Assembly: GCA_036873135.1 (NCBI GenBank)
Contig: JAPTYO010000008.1
Location: 27,678,761-27,742,760, forward strand
Source of the DNA: Clarkia xantiana subsp. parviflora
Taxonomy: Eukaryota; Streptophyta; Magnoliopsida; Myrtales; Onagraceae
DNA length: 64,000 nucleotides
Reading direction: 5' to 3'
Under the pieces are notes generated by a model. It saw only the letters and a program-made list of their open reading frames with translations, ran no database searches and had not been told where the DNA came from. The position numbers and the translations under genes were made by a program. The first letter of the stretch is position 1; the number at the start of each line of letters is the position of its first letter. This document shows, one piece after another, positions 10,709 through 23,391 of the stretch.

Positions 10709-13337
10709 ATGGGAAATCCAAAACAGAAGTGGACGACGGAGGAAGAAGACGCCCTCCGCGCCGGCGTCAACAAGCACGGCACTGGTAAATGGAAAGATAT
10801 CCAGAGAGACCCTGAGTTCAATCAGCATCTCTTCTCTCGGTCCAACATCGATCTCAAGGTTTTATTCACTTCCCCTCCTCCATTGCGTTCCCATTATAGG
10901 TTGTCTCCAATTACGCGTGAAATACGGATTTTTTAGCTCGTTTTCTTGCTTTGTTTCGTTAATTGAACAATCTTCAAGCTGACTCCTTCTTCAGCAAGAT
11001 GGAACTTTTATCCAGTTTTCTTGTTTCTTATCTAATTTCTGTAAAAGGTGAAATTCATTAAATTCTGAAGGAAACCATGATGGTGGTTTTGTATTGAGAA
11101 ATATATGATGTGTATTGTCTTATAACTGTCATCATGTTTTGAATAGAATTGATCATGCAACTCTGATTTTCTGGGTTGATATATTCATCAAAATTGTTGA
11201 CTATATGGAGTGGTTATAGAAGATTCAAAGGGAACTGGTATTTTTTTTTGTTAAGTACTAGGTATAGGAGATTATATGCAATGAAATGAGGAGATCATAA
11301 GGAGTCTATGGTATACTCTCCTTTATAATGCAGGATAAATGGCGGAATATGGTTGGCGGTGGCAGTGGACAAAGCGCAAGAGATAAATCTCGAACAGGAA
11401 AAGCAAAACCCAACCAAGATTCTCCTTCTGCCTCTGCACAGCTAACTAACATTGCTGTCGCTGACGACAGCGGTGATGCAGCTGCGGATGCTTCTAACAA
11501 AGCCTTGGATGATGGAAAAAGTGTTCCCCCGTAGGCATCATCTTCCTTTCTTCCCGTGCTTTCTTTTTTACTATGCATCAATGAAGCTTAATTGGGAAAT
11601 CTTATTAGTAATGTATATTTATATAGTCTTGTTATTAGTTAGATTTTGATACATTGCTTAATGCTTACTTCTTGGGCGAAACTGAGATTCGGTGTTGGTG
11701 ATAGTGAGATCAAATAATGAAGATAAACAATGTGCAAATTAAAGTCATATTAGTTTGCAAGTGGATGTCAATTGGCAGTTAGCTTTTCACTCAGTTCTTG
11801 AAGGCATAAAGTAGGATACATTTTGGTAGAGCAAAAATGTTGCAGCCTTACATCATTGGCAAGGATTCTAGTTAAACTGAAGGAGTTATGTAAAACACAT
11901 GGGAATTTGTGGGAGCTTTTCTGACTATATTGTTGGGATTTCAGATTGTATAAAAATCATACATTTAGTATGTTTTTTGTTCTACAAAGCATATAAACTC
12001 TACGAAAGCTTGTCTTGAAATTATGTCAGTGGTACCCTATTCTCCCCCTGAATTTTATATGCATATTTGTAATGTTGCCAGGTACACCGTGTGGATCTTT
12101 GAAGCACTAGCTTTCTTAAAAGAACCAAATCCAAATGGAGTCGACCTTGGTGTGATATTCAACTATATTGAGGTATTGAAACTTTCTTTTGGAGGATTCT
12201 GGTAATAGATTGTATTTGTACTTACAATAAAGTATTCCGGTTGCTATTTTTAATACTCCCCATATCTATGATCTGGTGTGGTATTCATACTTTAGTCTGG
12301 TTTTTACAGGTTCTGGAATAAACTATACACTTATGTCTAATTCTTGAATACTGATTAATGGCCTTTAAATATTTCCGAACGATTCGTTTTAGATGGATGA
12401 TTTTCCCTTGGTTATTTGATTCTTTCCATGTAAGCCTTGAGATAAATACTTGGTCTAAGCTTCTAAGGTAAATAACATGTGTTGAATGTGCATGCAGCAA
12501 AGGCACGGGGTGCCACAAAATTTCAGGAGGTTGTTAAGCTCAAGGTTGAGAAGGCTTGTTTCACAAGAGAAAATAGAACGGGTAAGATGCTCGTACTTTT
12601 CATGCGTATCTTGGTTTTAACTATCTACTATTATCCACATTAGTCTCAGCATGTTCATCTGAAATTTTCTGTTTTTTTTATTTTTTCAATTGAAGATGCT
12701 ATAGAATAAGATGCAAAGCATCAATGCACTTTTAGGGTATTACAATTACACTTTTGGTACCTGAACATGTTGCTTACCCAAAGTTCTTATGCATCTTTCT
12801 GTATTGACACCTCCATCCATCATTAAATTAAGTGGATAAATAAATGGATTGTCAATACATTTTTCAAGTTTTATATAATTTATTAAACCATGTATAAAAT
12901 TGCAGGGATCAAATGGGTATAAGCTTAAAAGTGACAGCAGCAGCAGCGTGGCCACAACAATAGCAACACCCACTGTGGCTGAAAGAGACATTAAACCCCG
13001 CCATTTCCTACAGGGGACTACTGCCCCTACTACTGCTGCTACCATCTGTGGCGAGTCAATAGAAGATGCAGCCGTGGCAGCTGCTTATAAAATCGCCGAT
13101 GCGGAAAGCAAAGCGCTCATAGCTGCAGAAACAGTGAAGGAGGCTGAAAAAGTCACAAAGATGGTCGAGGATGCAGATGCCATGCTCCTTTTCGCCAAAG
13201 AGATACTTTTCAGATGTATATAAACTGATCACCTTTTTAAACTTGATTTATTTATTTATTTCTTGTGTTGTTTTTCTGAGACTCTTGTTGTTTGGTGGTT
13301 ATCAGGCTCTGGAGATGGCCTTGTGTTTGTGGCGTGA
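10709..13337 (+). CDS. TRB: Telomere repeat-binding factor (single-Myb-histone protein), 6 exons
   Basis: Exons are 10709-10858, 11334-11530, 12082-12172, 12498-12581, 12906-13215 and 13306-13337. All introns are GT-AG and phases agree, giving 287 aa, the usual TRB length. The N-terminus [19 protein letters not shown] starts the Myb domain (about 1-60) and carries the telobox signature LKDKWRN, which is split by intron 1. Residues about 115-185 match the linker-histone GH1 domain ([20 protein letters not shown], then [19 protein letters not shown]). The last 70 residues form an Ala/Glu-rich coiled coil ending [15 protein letters not shown] proteins bind telomeric repeats and telo-box promoters in the nucleus and recruit chromatin regulators. 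Assignment rests on motif order and length; the exact paralogue is not determined. Confidence 0.93.
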
Positions 13338-14543
13338 TGCGGGTTCGACTTTACTGACCAAGGGTAGAGAGACGGGCGTGTTGTATATGAACAGACAGTA
13401 CATGAGTGATGTACAAGATCTAGTTGTTCCTTAGTTTATTGTCTCTGAATCAGGTGTTTTATTTTATAGTGAGATGAGAAATATAACCGAGTGCAGGCAG
13501 GCAGGATAGTGTTTACTCTCAAATACAGTTCCTGCAAAATGTAACTGCTCTCATTTAGCAAATATATTACAGAATGACCAAGTCTAGAGCTATGCTCTTT
13601 GGCCTCTGAAATATTCTTTGAAGGGTATGTTTTGTTTAACGGTTGGTTATTAAACAAAGTTTTGATATTTGCTATATTTCTTTGTGTTGATGATGTCTAT
13701 TTTTTTCTTATCCGGTTGATGATGATGATGATATATATTCTTCAATTCCTTCCCTTTGTTCTCTCCCTTCAACCAACCTAATTAATCCATACAATCGTTA
13801 GTTGGATCGAATGGAAACGTGGCGTTGAAAATGAAATCAGTACGGGTGGGCACTAGGGGCGGGAACGAATAAAAATACTCAAAGATGAGCTCCGTCAATA
13901 CTCAAATTCGACTTCATTGTCTGAATCTACTTGCAAATTTTACTGAGCTTTTATGTATACATTAATATATGTTTGGTCTTAATATTATTAGGCCTACAAA
14001 ATCCTCATGTAAATTGAGATGAGTTCAAACACGGTCTAGCAAACTTTGAGCCGAGTTCTGGCCTACAACTTCTCTTCGAACCTTACTATTTGAGCTTAAT
14101 TGGCTGAGATTGAGCTCGGTCGAGCAATTTTTTAGTCAAGTTGAGAATTCAGGCTCGAAAGAGCACAAGATCGAGTTCGGTATGGCTGAGCCAAGTCGAG
14201 TATGAGCGGGCTAATACTCTACTCGACTCGTTTACAAGCCCACCCGGAGTTTCTAGTATACCTTACTCATTTAATTGACATGAGTCACTCATTTACCTAT
14301 TCATGGTTTATTAACACTGATATTAGTTTGGTGTCTCTGATTATCATTAGATTGGAGTTGTTTTTCAAAGTTAATAATGGAAGGTTGGATACTTGAAGTA
14401 AAACTTAGAGTTGGATACTTAAAGTGATTAACTTGTAGATTTCTTTTTTGTTGTTTATTGGTGGTTTAAGCCATGTAATGAATTGTTATTTGAACTTTAA
14501 TGTATTGGATAATATAATGAAGATATTTATAAATTTCCAAGTA
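13338..14543. other. TRB 3' flank and repeat-derived DNA
   Basis: The first part should hold the TRB 3' UTR. From about 13850 to 14250 there are scattered GAGCTCG, CGAGTTC and GGCTCGA words typical of decayed plant repeats. I see no open frame with a recognisable domain. A (GAT)n run lies near 13718-13730. Confidence 0.5.
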
Positions 14544-14988
14544 CACTACTAGAAAAAAAAGTTTTAGATGACATTTCACTGACGACACTTGCTCAAGCGT
14601 CGCAAACATTTTTACAATAATCAAATTTATTCAAACTTGGCGACGCTTGGTAGTATCGTCGTTTCTTCATGTATTATTTTGACGCTTTTCAAAGTTTAAG
14701 AGTTTAACGACGCTTGGTAGTATCGTCGTTTCTTCATGTATTATTTTGACGCTTTTCAAAGTTTAAGAGTTTAACGACGCTTGGTAGTATCGTCGTTTCT
14801 TCATGTATTATTTCATCGCTTAAGAGTTTAACGACGTTGCTCAAAAGCGTCACAAAGTTTATTACGACGGTGATCGGAAACGACATATCGATTTGCGTCA
14901 CTACAAGCATCTCTAGCTTCATATCGACACAATTTAGCGTCACAACAAGTTAATTTTTAAGTCGCAACAATTAATTTTTCCTGTAGTA
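14544..14988. mobile_element. CACTA-like non-autonomous DNA transposon
   Basis: The left end is CACTACTAGAAAAAAAAG and the right end TTTTTCCTGTAGTA, an inverted pair typical of the CACTA (En/Spm) superfamily, with the last base diverged from TAGTG. The interior is crowded with GACGCTT, CGTCG and AACGACG words in both orientations, like CACTA subterminal repeats. No transposase is encoded in 445 bp. A 3-bp TSD is not clear, so the right boundary may be off by a base or two. Confidence 0.65.
14641..14820. repeat. 67-bp tandem repeat, about 2.7 copies
   Basis: The unit begins CGACGCTTGGTAGTATCGTC and recurs at 14641, 14708 and 14775, exactly 67 bp apart. The first two copies are nearly identical and the third is truncated. 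It lies wholly inside the CACTA-like element. Confidence 0.85.
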
Positions 14989-15677
14989 AATGAATATATA
15001 TGACTGAAATTGGATTCAACCGAACCCGTCTGAAAAATCTAATTCCGAAGTCGATCAGATTTATTTCGTAAAGGTTTTAAGCCTAAATACTGACCTCGAA
15101 ACCAATATACAAGTAAATATCGACATTTTGAATTTTGAATTCATTTTTATCTTTCAATTTTATATAATAACAATAATAATAATATTAATATGCACCATGT
15201 TTGTGAATCATTATGTTTTATAAAAAAAAGAAATGGTTGTTTCTAGTATACTTTTTTTTTTGCTTGGTATTTTCTAGTACTAGGTGACTGTGCATGCGTT
15301 GCACGCGTGACAGTAATATGTGTTTTATAATGGTTAGTATGAAAAGACACGATACACGGTATTTAAAATGGTACAATGTCAGAATGTGATAAACAATAAA
15401 ACACACGTTAGATCCAACGACAATGTAAAGTTAATATATAAGACAAATATTGAAAATAAGTTTAGACATAACATTGTATTAATATATAATAATAGAAAGG
15501 TAAATGCCAGACTTCTCTTTATTGAACTTTTTTTACATGTCTTGGTAGTACTAATAATATGATAAATGTATAAATTCAACATAATAAGCATACAGTTAAT
15601 TAAATAAAAATATATATTAATAAATGCAATTTTGTATACCATTGTTGATATACATAATTGGAAATTCAATGATGAGT
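14989..15677. other. AT-rich DNA with a possible Helitron end
   Basis: No gene is seen. Near the left side, at 15280-15304, is a short GC-rich hairpin followed (on the minus strand) by CTAGT, described separately. The rest is AT-rich down to the LINE target site at 15678. Confidence 0.5.
15280..15304 (-). mobile_element. Possible Helitron 3' terminus
   Basis: Read on the minus strand, GTGCAACGCATGCAC forms a 5-bp-stem hairpin and is followed after 6 nt by CTAG and then T. Helitrons end in a short hairpin plus CTRR and insert between A and T. The matching 5' end (TC...) was not found, so only a terminus is claimed. Confidence 0.35.
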
Positions 15678-15768
15678 GTGATAATTTGTGAAGTTTTGTT
15701 TTTGGCTGCTACTTGTTTTTACTGTTTACTCGCTCCCAAGGGAGCAACCGGTGGTGTTATCATCGGAA

Positions 15769-18700
15769 ATGAGTACGGGCGCTCTCACACCCGGCAAAAC
15801 CCTAAAGCAAAGAAGAAACACAGCTAAAGCACTACCATCATCATCCCTCTCTCCAGTTCCATCCATATCCAGTCACACTAAATTGGCCTGCAACTCAAAT
15901 TCAAGGCAGATATACATCCAGTCGGAGCATTTACTCTCGACACAGCACTTCCCTATTCATATCTCCTCTTCCCAATCTTCAAATATATCCTCTGGGAGCT
16001 CTAATACAGAGATATCGTCACCTGCCTGTGTTAAAGGCAACTCTGATTTTTTTCATCATGACTCCCGGAGTCACATCGGGGCAGAATGTATTAACTCCAG
16101 CGCCACTGCTTCAACCGCAAAGCCACCTCCTCCACCATTTCCCTACATAACCACTCAAGGGACGCACTCTAACCCCCTTCACTCTCCCTATTCTCCCCAG
16201 TCACTAAAGAATTCCCACCACTTCCCTCCACTAAAACACTCTGTGGCTGAGAACCTTACCTCTTCTTCTCCAAATCAAGATGCCAGGAGCCCTCCAGTGC
16301 CTCGACGTATCCTGATCTACTCGCTACCACCACGAGTCACGTTTCCTCCGGCGTATAGGAAACCCACGACGTTCGCGACATTACCGGATTTGCTGCGTGC
16401 GGACGCGGAGGCTCAGAGATCACAAGATGTGGAGGTTCCAAGCCACGACGGAACCTAAACCCTGGAGTTGCTGATCTGTACTGTAGCCCACTCACCGATT
16501 CCAGCCCAAGCCCACCACCAACCAGTCAATGCAAGCATTTGTCCACCACCGGTCAACAAAGTCCACTACCTAACTCCCAGCCCAACAACTTTTCTGCACC
16601 TAACAACCTACTATCAAACAACCAGCCCACAGCCCAATCCATATCCAAGAACCAACCCACTGATTCAAACCGGCTGCTACTGAACCGTACATCTCAAACC
16701 CGGTTCGAGGAAATTACAAAGGGTTAATAGTTCTTTTGGTCCATGATGTTTGACTATTTTTGGGTTTTGGTCCATGATGTTTTTTTCTTCCTACTTTTGG
16801 TATCATATGTTTGCAGATTTTTTCTAGTTTTGGTCCGATCTTTACATTCCGTCCATTTTTTGACACGTACAAGTCACGTGATCCACCCCAAACTTTCAAT
16901 TTTGTTCAATTTAGTCACTCTAATACTTTCCTAACCTTTTTTTTGTTCAATTTAGTCCCGAAGTTTCAAAAATTCAATTGGACCTATTATCCAATTGGGG
17001 TCAATTTTGAAACTTCGGGACTAAATTGAACAAAAAAAAGGTTAAGAAAGTATTAGAGGGACTAAATTTAAAGTTCAGAGTGGATCACGTGATTTGAACA
17101 TGTCAAAAAATGGACGGAATGTAACGGTTAGACCAAAACTAGAAAAAATCTGCAAACATATGATACCAAAATTAGGTAAAAAAAACATCATTGACCAAAA
17201 CCCAAAAGTTGTCAAACATCATGGACCAAAAGACATGTTAACCCAATTACAAATTTCCAGTCCACTTCTTACGTAGCTTGGGTATCCCTCCAGAAAGAGC
17301 TGCAGAAACTAGAATATCGACCTCACCCTACCACACCAGTGGCGCCAAAACCAGCTTTTCCATCGCCACCGCTTTGGGAGCTCATCAACCGCACTTCGGA
17401 AGTCATGGACGCTCAAGGGAAACGAGGCCACCCACCCGATCATAATGAGGTGACAAACAAATGCATGGGCAATTCGTCACCACTGACTCGCATGTTGGCT
17501 GGAAAGATGGCCCCGGGGTCGAGGCCACGTCCGGACCTTGTTAGGAAAATGGCTGAAGAGACGTGGAAGTTCAACCCGCCACCCCGTGTCAGTTTCCGGA
17601 AGGACCAATTCTGGACCTTCGTCTTCAGCGACGAACTCCACTTAAGGGAGGTAATGCTAAATGCCCCTTTTTTAGTCGACAACGGTCTGCTAGTTATGTA
17701 CGAGTGTAGGGATTTCGGTATTCCTAGAGCTTTTCCTATGACTGAGGTTTCTATGTGGATTGAGCTTAGAGGTATTGATCCCAACACTATGTGTTTTGAG
17801 GCGGTAAATAGGGTGGCTGCTGCCGTAGGACCAGTGCTACAAATTGAACACTTAGATGAAATCCAAGAGGAACCATGGGTGATAGCTTACCCAAAAGTTA
17901 AAGTGGCTGTTAACCTAAATAGGGCTTTGCCACCGGGGGTCAAATTGAAGTTCTCAGTTTCCAAAGAGCAGGTGTACATCCGGTACCGGGGAGGTTTACC
18001 GTGTACTCGTTGCGGGTGTGTCGGGCACATCGGGGGTGAATGCAAGCGCACTATTAATGATGCGAACACGCTGCTTATGGAAATGCAAGCAAGGGTTGAT
18101 GCTATACCGGGGTTAGAGGTCCTAACAAAGCAAGGTGGTGCTTCATGGTACACCCCGATCTGTAACCGGGGAGCGAGAAATTTGTGTCGTTGGATTTATC
18201 TGGACAACGATGGACAGTACAATACCCCGGATGGTCGGGAATTGGAAGCTACGAAACCTCCGAGGCGTAACCCGGCGCAACCAACAGCGGAAGACATGTA
18301 CAACCAGGCACCTTTTGAACCCTCAAACCGCACTACCACTGAAGGAGACGGGCAGGGGACAGATCCTTTCACGGAGGAAGAAAGGATTTGGCTAGGGATA
18401 AGTTTAAACTCTCCCAAGTCATCAAATAGTACCCGTTTCCCGAATTCCTTTTTAGGAGAATCTAGTAACCATAGGAGGGGTATGGGAAATCCGGGCCCGA
18501 TGGAGAAGTACAATTGGAACCAAAACACGCAATCTTTCGAGCCAACACAGTACAACTATCCCCAATCAGCCATTGTGCAGCCGTCATTCCTTTTCCAGGA
18601 ACGTTCCTTGATGAACTGGAATTTAGCACCGGAATTCTCGGTCTTGTATTTGCAAAACCCCATGCATATGATTATCACACCACCATCCTCTCCACTTTCC

Positions 18701-19000
18701 AACTTAGCTGAGAGGCTCTCGGCACAGCAGACCCCGAACAGGGTGGAGAATGGCTTCAGTCCATCAATTAGAGAAGATCCCCCGGAGGAGCATTTGCTGA
18801 TGATTAGGAAGTTGGGGGAGGGCCTCCAACTAATTCATCGCCCAGGAAAAGAGCCAGTCGACATCGACATTGTGGAGATTGAAGACGACGATGATCATAT
18901 AGGGGACTTAGTCCCAAACATTAACCTCGGGTCTGGCCAGAGACCGGGGAAGGAGATCGTGGCAACTGGAAATGCGGATGAAGGAGACCCGGGCCCATAG
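15769..19000 (+). pseudogene. LINE ORF1 (nucleic-acid-binding protein), interrupted
   Basis: The ATG at 15769 starts MSTGALTPGKTLKQRR and a Ser/Pro-rich N-terminal region. That frame stops at 16458. The next frame is open through about 16440-16720, implying one frameshift. The foldback element then interrupts it. Beyond 17254 the frame continues to 19000 with a DUF4283-like region (FRKDQFWTFVFSDELHLREV) and a knuckle, CTRCGCVGHIGGEC (C-X2-C-X4-H-X4-C). Removing the 524-bp insert plus one 9-bp TSD puts both sides in the same frame. The first ATG right of the insert is at 17405. Confidence 0.78.
16721..17244. mobile_element. Mutator-type foldback element inside LINE ORF1
   Basis: The termini are GGGTTAATAGTTC and its partner ending TGTTAACCC. 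They are flanked by the perfect 9-bp duplication AATTACAAA at 16712-16720 and 17245-17253. The whole 524 bp is close to palindromic: GGTCCATGATGTTTGAC on the left pairs with GTCAAACATCATGGACC on the right. At the centre, AGTCCCGAAGTTTCAAAA pairs with its complement. It resembles the element at 655-1300 in termini, TSD length and structure, so the two probably belong to one broad MULE foldback group. No coding capacity. Confidence 0.87.
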
Positions 19001-19260
19001 AGGAAAAGGCTCCGAATTGGCTGCCCGGAACGTCACACACCAAGAGCTCCACCCCGCCCGCGCCGCACTAGGATCACCATCGGGCCGCGCCCAAAGCGCA
19101 AGTTTCTCATACGCAAGGAACCAGAGAGTGAGCCGAATGATGAGGAGGTACTTAATTTTTCAATTGAGATAGACACATTTTGCATTTCGGATTGTGATGG
19201 TGTAGTTTCTCCGTGTCACTATAGTACGGTCAGTCCGTTTGGGACTCGACCGGAAACATT

Positions 19261-20571
19261 ATGAGAGTGTTAGCCTGGAACTGTCAAGGAGCGGGAAGCC
19301 TTTTGACAGTTCAGCACGTGTAAGTATTACTTAAAATACATAAGCCATATTTTTTTTTTGTTGCTGAAGTCAAGAGTCAGCTGGGTAGACTTATAAGAAT
19401 TGTAAATAAGGCGGGTTTTGATAAGCACTTCTGCATTAATCCTGACGAAACCAAGGGGGGACTCTTCCTCGCGTGGAAAGCCCCGGTATCAATTGAGGTT
19501 GTCACGGCTAACCTCAATGCTATCCACACATCTTTATCCGCCACTTCCGGGGGACAAAATTGGGATGCATCCTTCATTTATGCCCCCTCAACACCTGAAG
19601 ACCGGCCTACTTTCTGGAATGACGTCATTTTGTTCCAAGGAACCCGAGACCAAAGCACTCCATGGCTAGTCATCGGGGATTTTAATGACATCTGGGAATT
19701 TGAAGAAAAGGAGGGCAAGATACCAGCTAGCACAACCAGGATTCTAAGAGCACACTCCTGGACAAACCAAACAGGACTGACAGATCTTGGATACAAGGGG
19801 CAACCCTTCACTTGGAGCAACCGGCGGGTAGGGGAAGATAGGGTGAGAGAAAGATTAGACAGGGCATTAGTAAATACGGCATGGCAAGGCACATACCCTC
19901 ATGCCAAAGTAATTCATTTGGAAATGATCGCCTCAGACCACTGCCCAATCCTCCTAATCACTGATGAACCGAGTCCTCATGGGAAGTCACAACGTCTCTT
20001 CCGCTTCCACTCTATGTGGCTTAGGCATCCCTCGTTTACAGAGTTATTGACGAATGCCTGGGCAAGGAATTCTCTAACTCCACCACAAACACACCTGTGT
20101 CAAAATCTCTCAAGGCTCCAAAGCGCGCTCAGGATTTGGAATAGGACCACGTTTGGACACGTAGATTTGCAAATCAAAAACAATCTGGCCAAACTCAATG
20201 AAGCCCAGAGTTTGGACCTTCCCATGGTTCAGATGGACGAAATTCTCTTCAGCATAAAGGAACTGTACCTTAACCAGGAGATTATGTGGAGACAGAAATC
20301 GAGACAAATTTGGCTAAAAGAGGGAGATAGGAATACTAAGTTCTTTCATGCCCACACTATAGCAAGAAGAAGACAAAACAATTTGGATTCAATTACCATA
20401 CCAGATGGCTCACGTTTGACAGATCCGGAAGAGATATCAAACAACGTCAAAGAAATATTTCGAAGTTGTCTTCACATCGAGAGGAGACCTCCCAAGGCCA
20501 GCCATCCCCTTAAGAAACTCCCTATATCTCCCGGCGGAACAATCGGCAAAACTCATTGCCCTGGTGAATGA
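19261..20571 (+). pseudogene. LINE ORF2, endonuclease domain
   Basis: The ATG at 19261 opens MRVLAWNCQGAG, the usual start of the apurinic-like endonuclease of plant L1 elements. A TAA at 19321-19323 breaks the frame, after which it stays open to about 20480. Metal-binding and catalytic motifs are visible: AEVKSQLG, WLVIGDFNDIWEF and MIASDHCPILL. The frame then runs out of register and stops at 20571, so a frameshift separates it from the reverse transcriptase. The protein would nick target DNA for priming. Confidence 0.82.
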
Positions 20572-22377
20572 CCTGGAAATTACAAAAGTCCTATCTCAGC
20601 TACACGCGGATAAAGCCCCGGGTCCAGACGGATATCCTGCAAGATTCTTCCAACACACCTGGGAAATCACAAAGCCGGACCTAGTCAAAGCGGTGAAGGA
20701 CTTTTTCACATCAGGATGTCTAAGTCAACAGATCAATTCCACCAACCTGGTACTGATCCCAAAAAAAACCCGCCCACAGGATATGGCGGATTGGAGACCG
20801 ATTGGACTCTGTAATACAACGTACAAAACAATCTCCAAGTTGATCACCAACAGGCTGAGAACTTGCATATCCAGACTGGTATCTCCTTTCCAGTCAGCTT
20901 TGTACCAGGGAGAAGCATTACAGACAATACGCTGCTTGCTCAGGAAATCCCGCACACCATAAAACAAAGGCGAAAGGGAAAAATAGGGTTGCTGGCCCTT
21001 AAGCTGGACATGTCCAAAGTGTATGACCGTGTAGAATGGTCGTTCCTAAACCAAGTGCTTCTGAACATGGCGTTTCCAAGCAAATTCATAGATTGGGTAT
21101 TGGAATGTGTCACATCCTCAAGGTTAAATGTGGTCATAAATGGACGCCCGACGGAGTATTTCAAACCATCCAGGGGTTTAAGGCAAGGAGATCCGCTCTC
21201 ACCATACCTTTTTATACTAGTCTCCCAAATTCTTTCACAGGAGCTCTCAAGAGCGCAATTAGATGGAAGAATAAAGGGAATAAAACCAGGGGCACATACC
21301 GACGAAATCACCCACCTCCTGTTTGCGGACGACAGTTTCCTATTCCTAGAAGCAACAACTCAGAACATCACGAACCTTGAACAAGTTCTTGATAACTATC
21401 AACTGGAGTCGGGACAACTAATTAATTACAGCAAATCCTGCATTCGCTTTAGCCCGAATATCTCCCAACAGGAAGGACAGAACATGGCAAACATCATCGG
21501 GGTGAGAGAGATGTTACCCGAGGAACTGTACCTGGGATTACCGGTTGACTGGGCAAAACAGAAAGGCAAAATCGGGGAGGGGCTTATCCAACGAACTACG
21601 GCTCGTATTCAGGGATGGATGACTAAACTGCTTTCTCAAGCGGGTAAAGAAATCCTACTTAAAGCCACGGCAGCAGCAATCCCAACCTATGTAATGTCAT
21701 GCATAAGCCTCACAAAGAAAACCACAGAGAATTTGGAAGAACTGCATAGACAATTCTGGTGGAACACTAAAGCTGAGAAGAAGGGCATACCGTGGATTAG
21801 CTGGGAGAAGTTGTGCAAGTCAAAAACAGACGGTGGGCTAGGTTTCAGAAACTTGAATGCTTTCAATTTGGCACTACTCACAAAACAAGCCGCAAGATTG
21901 CTGACAGATCAACCGTCAATTTGGGTGAATTGCATACGAACCAAGTATTTGAGGCGCAACACTTTTTTCACAGCCAAAGCCCATCCCTACCACTCCCCGG
22001 TATGGCGAACACTTGTAAAACTCCAACCTATACTACGACAAGGGGGGAGATGGCATGTAGGGAACGGAAGGAAAATCAACTTCTGGACGGACCCATGGGT
22101 ACCAAATTTTGGTATTTTAAAGGACTGGCTACCTCCCCATCCGGATCCACCTTCTCCAACTCCAGATTACGGAAGGAAAGTAAGTGAGTTCATTGCAATT
22201 CGAAACTGGGATCTTACTAATTTCCCCATGGAACTTCCGTTGGTGATTAGAACGGCAATCCTACAAATCCAACTTCCCTTTTTCGATACATCAGACCTCT
22301 TTCTGTGGCTGCACAATGATTCCGGAAAGTATACCGTCAAATCTGGCTACCATTTCATAAACTCGCTTCTCATCTAA
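20564..22377 (+). pseudogene. LINE ORF2, reverse transcriptase domain
   Basis: The segment starts with HADKAPGPDGYPARFFQ and LVLIPKK...DWRPIGLCN, then changes frame near 20890. The second frame holds FVPGRSITDN, LDMSKVYDRVEW, GLRQGDPLSPYLFIL and the catalytic FADDSFLF. It continues into the region after the thumb (ARIQGWMTKLLSQAGKEILL, PWISWEKLCKSKTDGGLGF) typical of plant LINEs. A further frameshift lies near 22370. Aspartates D in LDMSK and DD in FADD are preserved. Confidence 0.85.
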
Positions 22378-23391
22378 GAGAAGCAGGGGAATTCTGCAAC
22401 AACCTCTTCGATCACTAGTTCGTCTCCTTGGAATAAGCTTTGGAATTCCAAACTACTTCCGAAAATTCGAATGTTCATCTGGAAAGGTTGTCACAACGGC
22501 CTGCCGCTCGGGCAAGCCCTACATAAGCGAATTCCCTCTTTCAACCCAAGGTGTCATCTCTGTTCAGACTCTTTAGAATCATGGAATCATCTCATGTTGT
22601 CATGTCCTTTCGCGAAAAGAATATGGTTTGGGTCCTCATTCGGCATACGCACAGAAGATATCCCCGGGAATTCCGCCCTAGATTGGTTATTCAACCACAC
22701 CCCAAGTGCACCAGCTAGTCTTGCAGCGGAGTTATTAGCTAATAAATGTATTAAAATGTGGTGTATTTGGTTAGAAAGGAATGCAGTCTTGTTTAGGAAT
22801 AGGCGTCCGGACTTAAAAACCACGTTAGATTGTATTAAATATGTAACTACTGATAATCTGGATGCTTTTTGTAACTCAGGAGACGAAGGCGCCCCACGCG
22901 CCCCTTTCACCTTGACAACCAGGAGAGGTGTACCGTCACACACCAGGCCCACTATAGTGTGTGACGGAGCAGTTAGGGCCGGTTCGTATCGTGTTTTCGG
23001 AGGCGCGCTTTTGATGGATGATTCGGAGAGAATCGTCGCCGCCTCTGTAGTTTCGGCACCTGGAGACAACCCCCTTTTGGCGGAAGGATTGGCATGCCGG
23101 GCAGGTCTATTGTTAGCTCAGTCGTTTCCTCAGGACAATCATGTTCTGTTCACAGACTCGACACTACTGCTGAATCAGATAGATCCCTCTTCGACAAGCT
23201 GCAACCCGTCCGTTTTCTCTGTCGTCCAGGATATTAAGACTCTTGTTATTTCCTTTTCGGTTTCGTTATTTGCTGTTCCTAGATGTAAGGTCTCTAAAGC
23301 ACACAGACTTGTTAACCGTGCTGCGGACATCGCTGTAACTAGATCTTGGCTCGCTACAGATATCCCAACTAGTTTGGGATGTCTTAGCTAG
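22378..23391 (+). pseudogene. LINE ORF2, zinc-finger region and RNase H
   Basis: The frame that resumes before 22471 carries IRMFIWKGCHNGLP and CHLCSDSLESWNHLMLSC, the zf-RVT region following plant LINE RTs. An RNase H-like domain (RVT_3 type) follows, with VCDGAVRAGS, LAEGLACRAGLLLA, LFTDSTLLLNQI and SKAHRLVNRAADIA. These supply the D-E-D-D positions. The frame ends at 23391, close to the element's 3' end. An RNase H at this place marks a subset of plant L1 elements. Confidence 0.83.
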
